Assembly: GCA_024138025.1 (NCBI GenBank) | Contig: JAMXBD010002732.1 | Coordinates: 103,677-167,676 of the forward strand | Reading direction: 5' to 3' | Origin: Combretum micranthum | Lineage: Eukaryota > Streptophyta > Magnoliopsida > Myrtales > Combretaceae | DNA: 64,000 nt | Part shown: positions 38,004-48,740 of the stretch, piece after piece | How positions within the stretch are numbered: the first letter of the stretch is position 1 | Layout of the letters: each line of letters opens with the position of its first letter | The notes under the pieces: generated by a model | Seen by the model: the letters and a program-made list of their open reading frames with translations, nothing else | The model's database searches: none | Told to the model about the DNA's origin: nothing | Made by a program: the position numbers and the translations under genes

Positions 38004-39804
38004 TGATGAATCAATGTTGGTTAAAATCTTGTCTTGATGAGAAAATGTATTACATAAATGCTCAACAACTTATTTAAGTCACATTTAATAAGCAAAAACT
38101 TGTTTGTGATATGTTGAGATCTTTTATGTTTGTATTTTTGTTTTGTGCTTATTATTGCAGGTGGCTTCAAACACATTTTAGGGCCTAATGGCTTTCAAAT
38201 CCCTTAAAGTTCAAAACAGAAAAGTTGTAGAGTTCTCTCTAACATTTCCGTAGCATCTTAAATCGCCTCAATTATAGTCTGGATGAGAAAGTTATGGTCG
38301 AAATACGAAAACATGTTGAGGCCATCAGACGCGTATTGGCTCTCCAATAGAAAATGGACTGACTCACTGGTCCAAACTGGTAAAATGTGAAAAGTGATCA
38401 GAATTGGTTGAAAGCTAGGCTTAAGGCTCGATTGGACTGGCTTGCTAGTGGAAAATGGACCAGCTTGCTGGCATACTCTATCAAGTCCAAAAAATAGTCA
38501 TTATGGACTTTTTGATTCGACCATTAGTAACTGTTTTGATAGGCAATGGCTAACTTACTTTGAGAGATTATAAATATGGTGTTTTATGTAAGAGAGTTGA
38601 GCTTATTTTTGGAAGATTCTACCAAAATACTCTCTTGATTTGTGTTTGTATTTGTTAAGTATATATTGCCATAGTGAGATTACTGAGTTAATATTGTAAA
38701 ACACTATTCACATATCTTATATGAGTGTTTTAGTGAATTCCTCTCTTGTTTGAGGCACTTGCGTGAACTCCTACATGTATGAAGACATTAGTGAAATCCT
38801 ATTGATGAGACATTTGTAAAGTCCTCTTTGTGATGCAAATGTTTGTAAATGAAATGTGTGAAGTCCTCCTTGAGTGAGGCAACTGTGGATCATGGAGACT
38901 AGGAGGTAGGCCGAACTCCACCTTATATCGTGGTGTAGTCTTCTCCTTTTCTTATCTCCTTACTATTATTTTTGAAGTGAGCATAAAATAGCAAAAGAGA
39001 TTATATTTTGTTAGGTAGCTTAAAATTGGTCTAAAAACCTGCCTTATAGCTTTCATTTCTACGCATGTGTGTGTGTGAAAGCCTAGTCTTTTATTACTAC
39101 TAATTGACATCGGAGCAAGTCTTTAAGGTTAATGCTTAACTACATCTTATAGAAAAGTTTTTATGGTTTTTGAAAAATGCTAGGCTTGTGTGTTTTTGTG
39201 TGCTAAAAATGAGTTGTTTATTAAGTGTAATTTAAGTCTTTTAGTTGAGCATCATATCAAGTAAGCTTTTACCTGGAATGCTAACTAAGGGTATTAAGTT
39301 GCATTTAATAAGTTCTTCGTTACATGTATCTTAGAGTTGAGCATTACATTTTTTATAAGTGAGATTTTATCCGAATGCTTAATTGAGGAGAAGTGTTTAG
39401 TTGTGGGGAGTAATATTGTACATTAATTGCTCTCATAAAAAAGAGATAGATTGATGAACCAAGGTTGGTTATATTCTTGTTTTGATGAGAAAATTATTGC
39501 ACAAATGCTCTACAACTTGGTTAAGTTACATTTAATAAGGAAAAACTTATCCGTGATATGTTGAGCTTTGTTATCTTTGTATTATTGTTTTATGCTTATT
39601 GCTGCAGGTGGCTTCAAACACATTTTAGGGCCTGATGCTTTTCAAGTCTCTTAAAGTTCAAAACACAAAAGTTATAAAGCTCTCTCTAAGCTTTCCGTAG
39701 AAGTCCAGATGAGAAAATTATGACCAAAATATGAAAACACATCAAGGTTGTTAGAGGCGTACTGGTTCATCGGTCCAGATTGAAAAAATGTGAAAAATAA
39801 TAAG
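38004..39804 (+). mobile_element. Small copia-like LTR/PBS/LTR remnant (TRIM-like)
   Basis: About 220 bp starting TGATGAAxCAAxGTTGGTT recur in direct order at 38004 and 39452 (shared TGCAGGTGGCTTCAAACAC and CATTTTAGGGCCT). Between them, AATTGACATCGGAGCAAG (39102-39119) is a degraded initiator-Met PBS (compare AATTGGTATCAGAGC), and the A/G-rich run AAAAAAGAGATAGAT before 39452 fits a polypurine tract. The internal region is only about 330 bp with no coding capacity. The second LTR is cut at 39804 by the gypsy element. Confidence 0.55.
39102..39119 (+). promoter_or_regulatory. Degraded primer-binding site
   Basis: AATTGACATCGGAGCAAG differs from the canonical copia PBS by a few transitions and lies just after the likely end of the first LTR. 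Confidence 0.5.
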
Positions 39805-40484
39805 TGTAAGTCCCCGAATTTTGGATCCAAATTAAAGACCTAAACCCTAATCAGAAGTCAAACGGATTCTTAAGTCAACCAAAACCCTAGTTTACCGTAA
39901 CCGCTTAACTCCGGCATTGCCGTTTTCTCAAGCCCTAGAAAACGAAGTTGGAAAAGTTAGCTATTATAGTTCGTAATAGCTATAGTTATAAAAATATCAG
40001 ATTGAAGGATTTCGAGTGTCCTTCGAACCCGATCGGACATAGTTCTTGAAAAACGTGTCCGGAAGCCCGGAATAGGAAAAATATTCCGAATATACCGTTA
40101 GACTCGTAAAAATATGAGATTCCAAAATATCAATTTCGTAATTTTTCGGTAGCTAAAAATATCAGATATCGCTTTTATACGCGTATTTTCTTACTACCGG
40201 TATTAAATTGTCATGTCTACTTTTACATTACACTATTTTCTACTATTCTACACTATTCATCTATCTCTACTTTTTCTTACAACCTACTCTTACAAACCAT
40301 ACACCTATTTCTTACACATTTTCATTTCCAATACAACTTCACATCTTTCATTTCTTACTTTTAATTAACAAAATAACAAAAAAATCAAATTTTTGTCTTC
40401 CCCATGCAAAAGTAGCGCCGGCCCCTCTTTCTATTTGTTTTATTTTCATTTATTTAATTAACACAAATTATCTCCACATTTTCC

Positions 40485-40492
40485 TATAAATA
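40485..40492 (+). promoter_or_regulatory. LTR TATA box
   Basis: TATAAATA followed by CCCCC in the 5' LTR, at the position shared by the other LTRs of this superfamily. Likely promoter of the element. The 3' LTR copy reads TATAAATC (50017-50024). Confidence 0.65.
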
Positions 40493-40606
40493 CCCCCTCA
40501 TACCTTCACTTCTTTCACACCACTTCTTTCTAAAGTTATTATACTAAAATTTCTCTCAATCTCTCAAGAGTTCTTTCAAGAAGTTCTTCTTAGTTTAGCT
40601 TCTTTT

Positions 40607-40613
40607 AGGTAAG
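40607..40613 (+). promoter_or_regulatory. Candidate splice donor in LTR leader
   Basis: AGGTAAG about 120 bp after the TATA box. A matching GTAA site follows the TATA region in the other plus-strand LTRs (14519, 50138, 52823, 58081; also GTAAGT at 55015 and 33420). A leader intron ending near 44479 (TTTAACAG) is possible but unproven. Confidence 0.4.
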
Positions 40614-43017
40614 ATTCCTTCAAGATTTCTTATGTTCATCTACTTAGTATGAGCTTAGTGTGTGTTTTCTAAAACCATGAAGGTTAAGAAAGCAACAATA
40701 GGTTCATACTTTGTTTTTGTTCATAATCATAATTCCTTTATGTTCATTTATGTTTCTTTTATGTTCATAACTATCTAATATATCTATATAGCTATATATT
40801 ATTTAGAGCATATAAGCTATAGTCTTGCAATTTATTTACTTTCATGCAATTTATTTAAAGTTGATTTTAAGACTAGTCATTCTAGTCTTAGACTTGTCCT
40901 CATCAAGTCAAAACAATTCTTTTTCTTTTCTTTTCGGGACTAGTCTTTTCTTAGTCCCGGGGTACCTTGATGAAGCTAAGGTCCCAATACTTGATTTATT
41001 TCTTTATATGCTATTCTTTTAAGTTATTATGTTCTTTCATATTTTCATAGCTTATGATTCATATTCATGCATGAACATAATGGTTTTGTCTCAACAAAAT
41101 AAATGAAGGAAATGTTTTCTTAAGATAAAATTTTTCTCTAGAAATAAAAATATGGAGTTTATGGAACTTATAAGAGATTTTACAAACATACAAAAGACTT
41201 ATGAAGTAAATAAGAGTTTTACAATAACTTCATCTTTTTCTAAGTAGAACCCTTTTCATTAAAAAAAATAATCCCAAGAAACTAAGGAACTAAAATATTC
41301 TTGTGGAAAATTGTATAACTTTTACAAAATTGTTGAAATCTAAGTTTAGAAAACAAAACCACTCCTTAGGAATTTAAAGAAACTAAATTTAGAAAAAGAA
41401 TATTTATCACAAATAACTTAAGGTCTTTCAAAAGTAAAATAAATATTCCAACAAGATCTCAAGTTCAAAGTCTTTTTAAAACCTTACTTTCCATAAGTTG
41501 AGACAACTTCATTTACTTCATACATTGGTTATGAGTCATTACATATATGTATATACCTTTCAAAAAGTTTACAAAATACTTGAAATATTTATCTTTTCAA
41601 ATGAGCTTTGTTTACAAGAAGGAAAACAAGTTTTTGCAAATTCGTGGCAAATCTGGTCGCTATCTTTTCGGAACCCAAACGACCTAGTTTTATGAAAATA
41701 AGCTTAGAAATGTGTAGATCTTTTCGAGTATAGAAAACGGTATATTATACGCGAAATTCCGAGTTAAAATGAGCAAGTTATGGCCATTTTAAGTTGGAAT
41801 TTCCTTCTATACGATTTTTACCGCGATTTTAAGAGAATTTTAGAATCTTCAAGAATAGAAGTTTTATGAAAGACTCATTTTGGGTATTTCATTTTGTTTA
41901 GGTGACGAGGGACCCGAGATCGTATACCGAGGACTATTTCGATTAGACCTACCGAGTTATGGAGTGAGTTAATTCTTTTCCTAAGTACATTTCCTTGTTT
42001 GTGCTTGTAATTAGTGGAACTAGAAATTTAGGAAAAGATAAATGAAATGTTATGAAATAATTGTTGAATGAAAATTAAGTATATCGAAAGACGATATGTT
42101 AAATAAAAGTGTGACTTTTGTATTGATTTGATGAAATTATGGTTGATCACCTTAACATGAATTCAACTTATATGGTTAAATGTTAAATTGAAATTCATTC
42201 ATGCATATCACTGTGAGTCGCATTTATTTCACTACTATTCTTCGTGTGGGGAAACGAGGAAGTGGTAGTGGTGGCTAGTAGGAGCCGGTAAGTCTACATG
42301 GGCCAGTAGGAGCCAGGAAGTCTACAGGGCAAGCAGGAGGGTAAATCTGCAAATATTGATGGTCGTATGGGCCTGTAACCACCCAACCCTTGTCATGGAG
42401 GGCGTTAAATCCATGCTACACTTGATTTCCGGTTAATCTTGTGTATTTGGTTGATCATGTGATTGTTGCATTACATATGCTTGAATTAAATAAACTTGGT
42501 TGTCATATGGAAATGTTATATAGTTAGGAATTATCTCACTAAGCAAGATTTGCTTATACCCTTATAGTTTTCTATTACAGTATGATTATCTATGGTTGGC
42601 CCCGAGGAGCCCAGTGTGCGTATGAGCTTACGCTACTAGGAGTTTTTGGAGGAAGTTTATGTATTTTTAGTTTTGAACATAGACTTCTAGGAAAAATCTC
42701 TATAGTAGACGTATGTGATAGTTATGTTTATTTTGTTATTAGTATAGTTGATTAAAGACTTTAAGGCGGGGGAATGCCCCTAAGATGATGTACGAACTTA
42801 TTATGGAATGAAGATCTTATGTTTATATATTTAAGTTTATGCTTGCTTTTGCTATCTATTTAAACGTAATACCCCTGTGAGTCTCCTACTATCTTGGAAG
42901 CACGCCTTGCATATGATATCGAAGCTCCTGCATGACTACGGATTGTCATTCATTAGCTTTAATGTTATATGCGGGACTGCCACGTTTAGGGTACCCTCTG
43001 GGCGTGACAGTTTAAGT

Positions 43018-43029
43018 TGGTATCAGAGC
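43018..43029 (+). promoter_or_regulatory. Primer-binding site (initiator tRNA-Met)
   Basis: TGGTATCAGAGC, eight bases after the 5' LTR end. This is the standard iMet-complementary sequence of plant LTR elements. Confidence 0.9.
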
Positions 43030-43131
43030 GCAAGTTTTAGACATAAGATAGTAGAAATAGACCTTAAAATAGATAGTAATAAGATAGAAACTCTAGCTTA
43101 AGATCTGATCCCCTTTTGTTTTGCTTGATAG

Positions 43132-44163
43132 TTGACTTTCCCTGAGGTCAAAGAAAAATCCCGACAATTCCTTAAAGACCATGACGAGACCTTCGTAAAC
43201 TACCGTCTTAGACTGAGGGTCCTGTGTGAGGAGTTCGCTTTAGTCGGAAGGCCCAGGACCGCCCGCGAAATGTTCAAGTTATGGAAGAAAGGATTGAGAC
43301 ATTCCCTGTGGAGGAACTTACCCAACGAGCTGAGATTCGCTGTAAGCAATCGGAGATGGAGTGACGTAGAAGTCATTTATGTGGTGAAAGAATGATGGTT
43401 TTCATGTACCGGGAGACCATGCTGCAACAAATGACCTTCATCTTGAAAGCGGAGGACGGACGGCAGGAACCAGACTTCCGGACCTGGAATAAGCTAGGAC
43501 CTCTATACATCTACGCACATGACGAGTTAGCGGATCATACGGACTGGCTGAAGGCAGATGCCGAAGAGCGATTCTATTGGTATGCTTACCGACGGATTGT
43601 CCCTACGCCATCGGAATACAATACTCAGCCCAACTCCGTCGGAATGCAGCTAGATGTTATCCAGATGAGGACTTCATCATGGAGGAGGCCCAAGCAAACG
43701 AAGGGAATGGAGAGACGAATGGTAGCACGGGGGAGATCGGAATGAAAACTCGGAGCCTGAAGAGACCCAGTCTGCATCTCTCTGGGAAGATAGCCCTTTG
43801 ATCCCCAGTCAGGTACCTCCTCGAAGGCTAAGCCAAGATGTACCCATGGAGACCATTGCAAGGAAAAATCCAGTAATGATTTCCGATTCTGAGGAGGAAG
43901 GGAGAAGGAACAATGCTTTTGATCCAAATGGGTTCCTGAGAAGCAGATCCTAGACCCCCACAATGGCAATGGCACCGGAGGAAGAAGAAGGACAAGAGGA
44001 AATGAATGGCACGACCCATGGAGAGAGGATTTCTGTACATGACGAAGTTTGGCCATCTCAAGCAGAGATCACCTCACGATACCGCGGGAAGAGGATGACG
44101 GTTAGTCAATATCTACGACAATTTGTCAAAAGGTACAAAGGAAGAAATAAAGGAAGAAGTTGA
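43132..44163 (+). pseudogene. Extra ORF between PBS and gag, unknown function
   Basis: About 1 kb of coding-like sequence precedes gag. Its first part (from a TTG after a stop, no ATG) is rich in charged residues and Trp: FLKDHDETFVNYRLRLRVL, MFKLWKKGLRHSLWRNLPNE. The middle (43393-43640) has YRETMLQQMTFILKAEDG and WLKADAEERFYWYAYRR. The end is very acidic (NENSEPEETQ, SDSEEEGRRNN, PEEEEGQEE) and closes with a basic tail VKRYKGRNKGRS. Three frame changes and one in-frame TAG interrupt it. Helical, charged N-terminal sequence loosely recalls gag, so a duplicated or captured gag-like module is possible. I do not recognise a family. Its GC content resembles the pol region, not the LTRs. Confidence 0.5.
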
Positions 44164-44478
44164 AGAAGGAAGAAATGAAGGAAGAAGTGGAGCATAACCC
44201 GACGAGTCCAACGTAGCCTTTTCCTAGGCTTATCTTTGTCTTAATGCATTAATGATTTGCTTTCTATGTTTTATTTGAACAATTATCTTTTTGATGAGAA
44301 TGGTTTCCACCTTCTCCAAGTTATGTAAGGATTATTAATTTTCTCTTCTATTTTAAATGCAAGAATTTTATGACGATTTGATGAATTCTGAATTTGATTG
44401 TTTTAATTATTTCTATGGAATTTCCGATATTTCCGATCTCTTCCTTGTTGCGAAAATTTAAGAAGTATAAAATTTAAC
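44164..44478 (+). other. Non-coding AT-rich spacer before gag
   Basis: AT-rich sequence with no frame, ending in TTTAACAG directly before the Arg-rich gag start. It looks like an intron 3' part or untranslated leader. Confidence 0.4.
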
Positions 44479-45660
44479 AGATGTGGTAGGAGAGGCAGAA
44501 GACGCGAACGTCGCGCTTCTAATAATACACCAGCAGAACCGGAGAATCAACAAGCACCAAATCCCCCACCGAATCAACAAGGAGATGTGTGGGCAGCCAT
44601 CAACCAACTAGCAGGGTTGGTCAATAATTTCATACAAAATGCACGAAATGTGCCGCCGCCTGCTGCAAATGCACTAGAAGCAACCGTTGAAGCACCTGCA
44701 GCCCCAGAAGCTGAGTCACATACTGCCCCTATACCAGCACCACCACCACCACGACCTTACAGAAGTTCCTTACCGGACTTCATAAAAAGCAACAGATATT
44801 TCGACGGAAACTTTAGAAAGCCAGACGAAGCTGAAGACTGGCTAGCCCAGATCCAAAGATCATTTGCCGCCTACGAAGTTCCCCATCATCTACATCTGGA
44901 TTATGGCACATACATGCTGCGATTCAATGCTAGAATATGGTGGGAGTCGAAAAGCAGGGAATTGCTGCCACCCGTGACCTGGGCAGTTTTTCGTAGAGAG
45001 TTTTTGGACAACTATTTCCCTGGGAGCTTAAGAGTACAGTATAGTGGAGACTTTCTCCATATATCCAGAAGGGAAGGACAATAGAGCAGTACGAGACGGA
45101 GTTTAGCCTGACCTTCAATACGCGCCTGAGTCCTTCAAGCATAGTGAGGAGCTAAAGAGGCAAGTATTTCTGAGTGGCTGGATGAAGATATAAGGATGCG
45201 TCTGGAGGAGTTAGACCTGAGAACCCTCCGAAAATTAGTAGAAAGGGCTCGTATCATTAAGGGAGCAAAGAAAAGGAAGAACAAAGCCCCTGAGAAAAAG
45301 ACCTTCGTGTTCGGCAAGAGGGCTCAGGATAGCTATAACCCCAGTTTTCAGAGTAAAAGGTTAAAGCCCTTCAACAGCTTTCGAGGAAGTGCTGTTAGCA
45401 ACAAGGACACATCCAAGATCAAGGTGACCTGCTGGAAATGCAAGGAAGAGCACTATCCAAAGAGGTGCCCACTGTTGCAACACAAGTGCTACTTTTGCGG
45501 AGATCCCAGCCACAAGATAGGCGATTGCCCATAGAAGGCTTCTACTGTTTGCTTCGTTTGCAAGCAAACCGGGTACTTCGCCAACAAATGCCCACAAAGA
45601 AAGAATGCCCCAGCTAGACCATTTGGGTCAGTGGGAGGAGTGGCATCGGCAAAGAACGGA
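44479..45660 (+). pseudogene. gag: gypsy gag (capsid and nucleocapsid), frameshifted
   Basis: Structural polyprotein of the element. N-terminus Arg-rich (GRRGRRRERRASNN) without an in-frame ATG, then a Pro/Ala-rich linker, then the Retrotrans_gag domain near 44770-45130 (YFDGNFRKPDEAEDWLAQI, WWESKSRELLPPVTWAVFR, REFLDNYFPG). A frameshift near 45055 and another near 45155 precede the nucleocapsid part, which has zinc knuckles CWKCKEEHYPKRC (one residue short), CYFCGDPSHKIGDC (CX2CX4HX4C) and, after a TAG, CFVCKQTGYFANKC where the His is Tyr. The 44587-45084 frame is open for 165 codons. Decay or assembly indels prevent a full product. Confidence 0.85.
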
Positions 45661-45939
45661 AGCTGAGGAAGCAACCCAAGCCGATCTGGAGCAGCTGTCC
45701 ACGGAATGAGGATATACAATCTGGAAGGACAGTGGGTATGCGAGGAGTCTGATGACGAAGGAGCAAAGCTCGCCGCTGTAGACGGAGACTATGGCTCAGA
45801 TTTTGGATTGGTGACAAGTCAGAATCGAAAACCTTTTCTTTGATATTGTCAAGTTTCCTACGTTCAATACCTACGGTACAAGTATAAAGTTTTAATACCG
45901 CGATTAGCTTAAGTATACCAGTCTCGTAATTAGTATAAA

Positions 45940-46395
45940 AATTCGAGTGCAGGACACATACTCATAGCTAGTCAACCCGCGTATGCTTTGTTCGATACGG
46001 GAGCTACCCACTCCTTTATCACCGTTAGCCTGGCCAAGCGAATTGGGTTACCCATAGATACTATTGCTACTGGTTTTCGAGTAAAACCCCCACCGGAAGC
46101 ATAGTAACGACAAAGGAAATGCTCAAGGATGTCCAATGGAATACAAGGGAGTCACTCTAAGTGTGACCTAATAATCTTGGAGATGAGCAAATACGAAGTC
46201 ATCTTGGGTATGAGTTGGTTAACATCTGTCAAAGCCTTAGTGGATTGCAAACAAAAGGAAGTGAGGTTTAAAGATCAAAGTGGATGTGAAGTAGTGTTTA
46301 GAGGAGAGTCCACAGTGAAGTTAAACTCATTCGAGTTGTGGATGAGGATGAAATCAACATTAGTAACCTGGATGAAGAAGAGAGGAAAAGCCTGA
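45940..46395 (+). pseudogene. gypsy aspartic protease
   Basis: Retropepsin-like domain that would mature the polyprotein. The active site is LFDTGATHSFIT (catalytic Asp codon 45994-45996). After a frameshift near 46090 the C-terminal half reads LIILEMSKYEVILGMSWL and DCKQKEVRF, as in plant gypsy proteases. It follows gag after about 280 bp that show no clear domain. Confidence 0.85.
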
Positions 46396-46414
46396 GCTTG
46401 GATCCATACCCGTA

Positions 46415-47370
46415 GTTAAAGAGTTCCCAGACGTGTTTCCGGACGTATTGCCTGGATTGCCACCAAAAGAGAGATAGATTTCGAAATTGACCTATTAACC
46501 AATACGGAACCAATCTCAAAAGCACCCTATCGAATGGCACCAGTAGAACTGAAGGAGTTAAAGACTCAACTACAGGACTTAATGGATCAAGGATTTATCC
46601 GACCAAGTGTGTCACCTTGGGGAGCACCAGTGTTGTTCGTAAAGAAGAAGGATGGTTCCATGCGTTTATGCATCGACTACCGGGAGCTTAATAAGGTTAC
46701 CATCAAGAATAAGTATCCACTTCCAAGAATAGATGACCTCTTCGATCAGCTTCAAGGAGCAAGTGTCTTCTCAAGGATCGATCTACGGTCGGGATCACCA
46801 GTTGAGGATTAAACCTGAAGACGTACCAAAGACAGCTTTTAGGACTCGCTATGGACATTACGAGTTCCTAGTGATGCCTTTTGGATTGACCAACGCACCA
46901 GCAGCTTTTATGGATCTCATGAACCGAATATATAAACCCCTGCTGGATAAGTGCGTGATAGTCTTCATCGACGATATCCTGATCTACTCAAAGACGGGAG
47001 CAACATGAGAACACTTAAGAATGGCGTTACAGACTTGCGTAAGCATAAGTTGTACGCTAAGCTATCTAAGTGTGACTTTTGGCTGGATAATATCCTTTTA
47101 GGACATGTCGTATCAGGAGAAGGAATATCGGTAGATCCTGAGAAGATCAAGGCAGTAAGAGTGATGGAAACACCTAAGACAGTTACTGAAGTGAGGAGTT
47201 TTCTCGGTTTGGCTGGATATTATAGGAAGTTTGTTAAGAATTTTTCAACCATCGCCAAACCCCTCACTCAGCTAACCCAAAAGGAGGAGAAGTTCATCTG
47301 GACAGACAAGAGGGAGCAAAGTTTCCAGGAGCTAAAAAAAAAAGACTTGTCTCTGCCCCGATTTTAATTC
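46415..47370 (+). pseudogene. pol: gypsy reverse transcriptase
   Basis: Copies element RNA to DNA. Blocks in order: [64 protein letters not shown], then after a 1-2 base shift [38 protein letters not shown], and the catalytic box [10 protein letters not shown] with the two Asp codons at 46970-46975 intact. Another shift near 47000 precedes [18 protein letters not shown] of the thumb/connection region. All key residues seen are conserved; only frame breaks spoil it. Confidence 0.9.
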
Positions 47371-47740
47371 TACCAGACCCCGAAAAGTCCTATACAGTGC
47401 ATAGTGATGCGTCAAGGAATGGACTCGGATGTGTGTTGATGCAAGACGGAAAGGTAATCGCTTATGCATCCCGACAGCTTCGACCCCATGAACAAAACTA
47501 TCCTACCCATGACCTGGAGTTAGCCGCCGTTGTGTTTGCATTAAAGTTGTGGAGGCATTACTTATATGGACAAAGGTGTGAGATCTACACCGATCATAAG
47601 AGCCTCAATATCTTTTTACACAAAAGGAGCTGAACATGCGGCAACGGAGATGGTTAGAGCTCATCAAGGATTACGACCTTGGAATCAACTACTGTCCAGG
47701 GAGAGTAAATGCAGTTGCAGATGCCCTAAGTAGGAAAAAC
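47366..47740 (+). pseudogene. gypsy RNase H
   Basis: Degrades RNA in RNA:DNA hybrids during reverse transcription. Motifs: [16 protein letters not shown] (first Asp), [19 protein letters not shown] (Glu), [13 protein letters not shown] (second Asp), then after a one-base shift in a T/A-rich run near 47615, [14 protein letters not shown] and [10 protein letters not shown]. The set is complete for the domain. The frameshift sits beside a homopolymer. Confidence 0.9.
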
Positions 47741-47859
47741 TATGGGGAAGTAGCCTCTTTGCTCACTGATAAGAAAGAGTTGATAAAAGAATTTGAAAGG
47801 ATGAGCATTGAATTTAGGGCAAAGCGTGGAAGTGGAGATTGCCAACCTTGTCATGGAAC

Positions 47860-48740
47860 CCACCTTAGTAGAAAGAATCAAGGAGGCCAGCGATATGACG
47901 AGGCAATTTTAAAGATTAAGAAGAAGTGCAGGAAGGAAGGTACACTGATTTTTCCATAGATGAGGATGAAGTGGTGAGGATGAAAGGCAGGTTATGTGTT
48001 CCGGATGATGAGGACATAAGAAAGGAAATCATGGAAGAAGCACATCACTCCGGATACACCATGCATCCAGGAGGAACGAAGATGTACCAAGATCTGAAGA
48101 GCCACTATTGGTGGAACGACATGAAGAGGACGTAGCAGACTATGTGTTGAAATGTCCCACATGCCAACAAGTAAAAGTGGAGCACCAAAGACCTGGTGGA
48201 CTTCTGAAACCCCTGCCAATACCCGAGTGGAAATGGGACCAAATCACGATGGATTTTGTGTGTGGATTGCCAAGGACGTCGGCTGGATATGATGCAATTT
48301 GGGTCATCGTGGATCGATTGACGAAGACGGCCCATTTTCTTCCAATGAACATGACGTACTCTATGGACAAGTTGGCAAGAATGTACATAAGAGAAATAGT
48401 ACGCTTGCATGGAGTACCCGCTGGAATAGTCTCCGACCGGGACCCAAGGTTTGTGTCCAAATTTTGGATGAGTTTGCAGAAGTGTATGGGAACTAAGCTA
48501 CATTTCAGTACTGCTTATCACCCACAGACGGATGGTCAATCGGAGAGGACAATACAAACGTTGGAAGATATGCTGCGAGCTTGCGTCATAGAGTTTAAAG
48601 GTAGCTGGGACGCACACCTACCTCTGGTAGAGTTTGCCTATAATAACAGCTATCATTCCACGAAATGCCACCCTATGAAGCACTGTATGGTAGAAGATGT
48701 CGATCCCCTTTGTTTTGGGATGATATAGAAAAATTGAGTA
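47860..48740 (+). pseudogene. gypsy integrase
   Basis: Inserts element DNA into the host genome. The zinc-binding N-terminus (48040-48170) has HHSGYTMHPGGTKMY, then YVLKCPTCQQVK (HHCC). The core holds MDFVCGLPRT (Asp codon 48252-48254), VSDRDPRFVSKFW (Asp 48435-48437) and TDGQSERTIQTLED (Glu 48543-48545), a DD35E triad. The 206-codon frame 48108-48728 is open across the core. Frame breaks lie near 47950, 48130 and 48660. Confidence 0.92.

Larger units (their letters stand above)
39805..43009 (+). repeat. 5' LTR of the gypsy element
   Basis: TGTAAGTCCCCG...GGGCGTGACA, 3205 bp, near-identical to 49334-52553. TATA box at 40485-40492, donor-like AG/GTAAG at 40607-40613, hairpin block 40936-40958, conserved block 41736-41805, variable cassette 42215-42405 with three copies of an AGxAGGAGCC-based repeat. 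Confidence 0.92.

Noticed and set aside
43625..44061. Minus-strand frames of 143 and 77 codons opposite the extra ORF
   Set aside because: They are antisense shadows of the acidic Glu/Ser-rich coding region on the plus strand.
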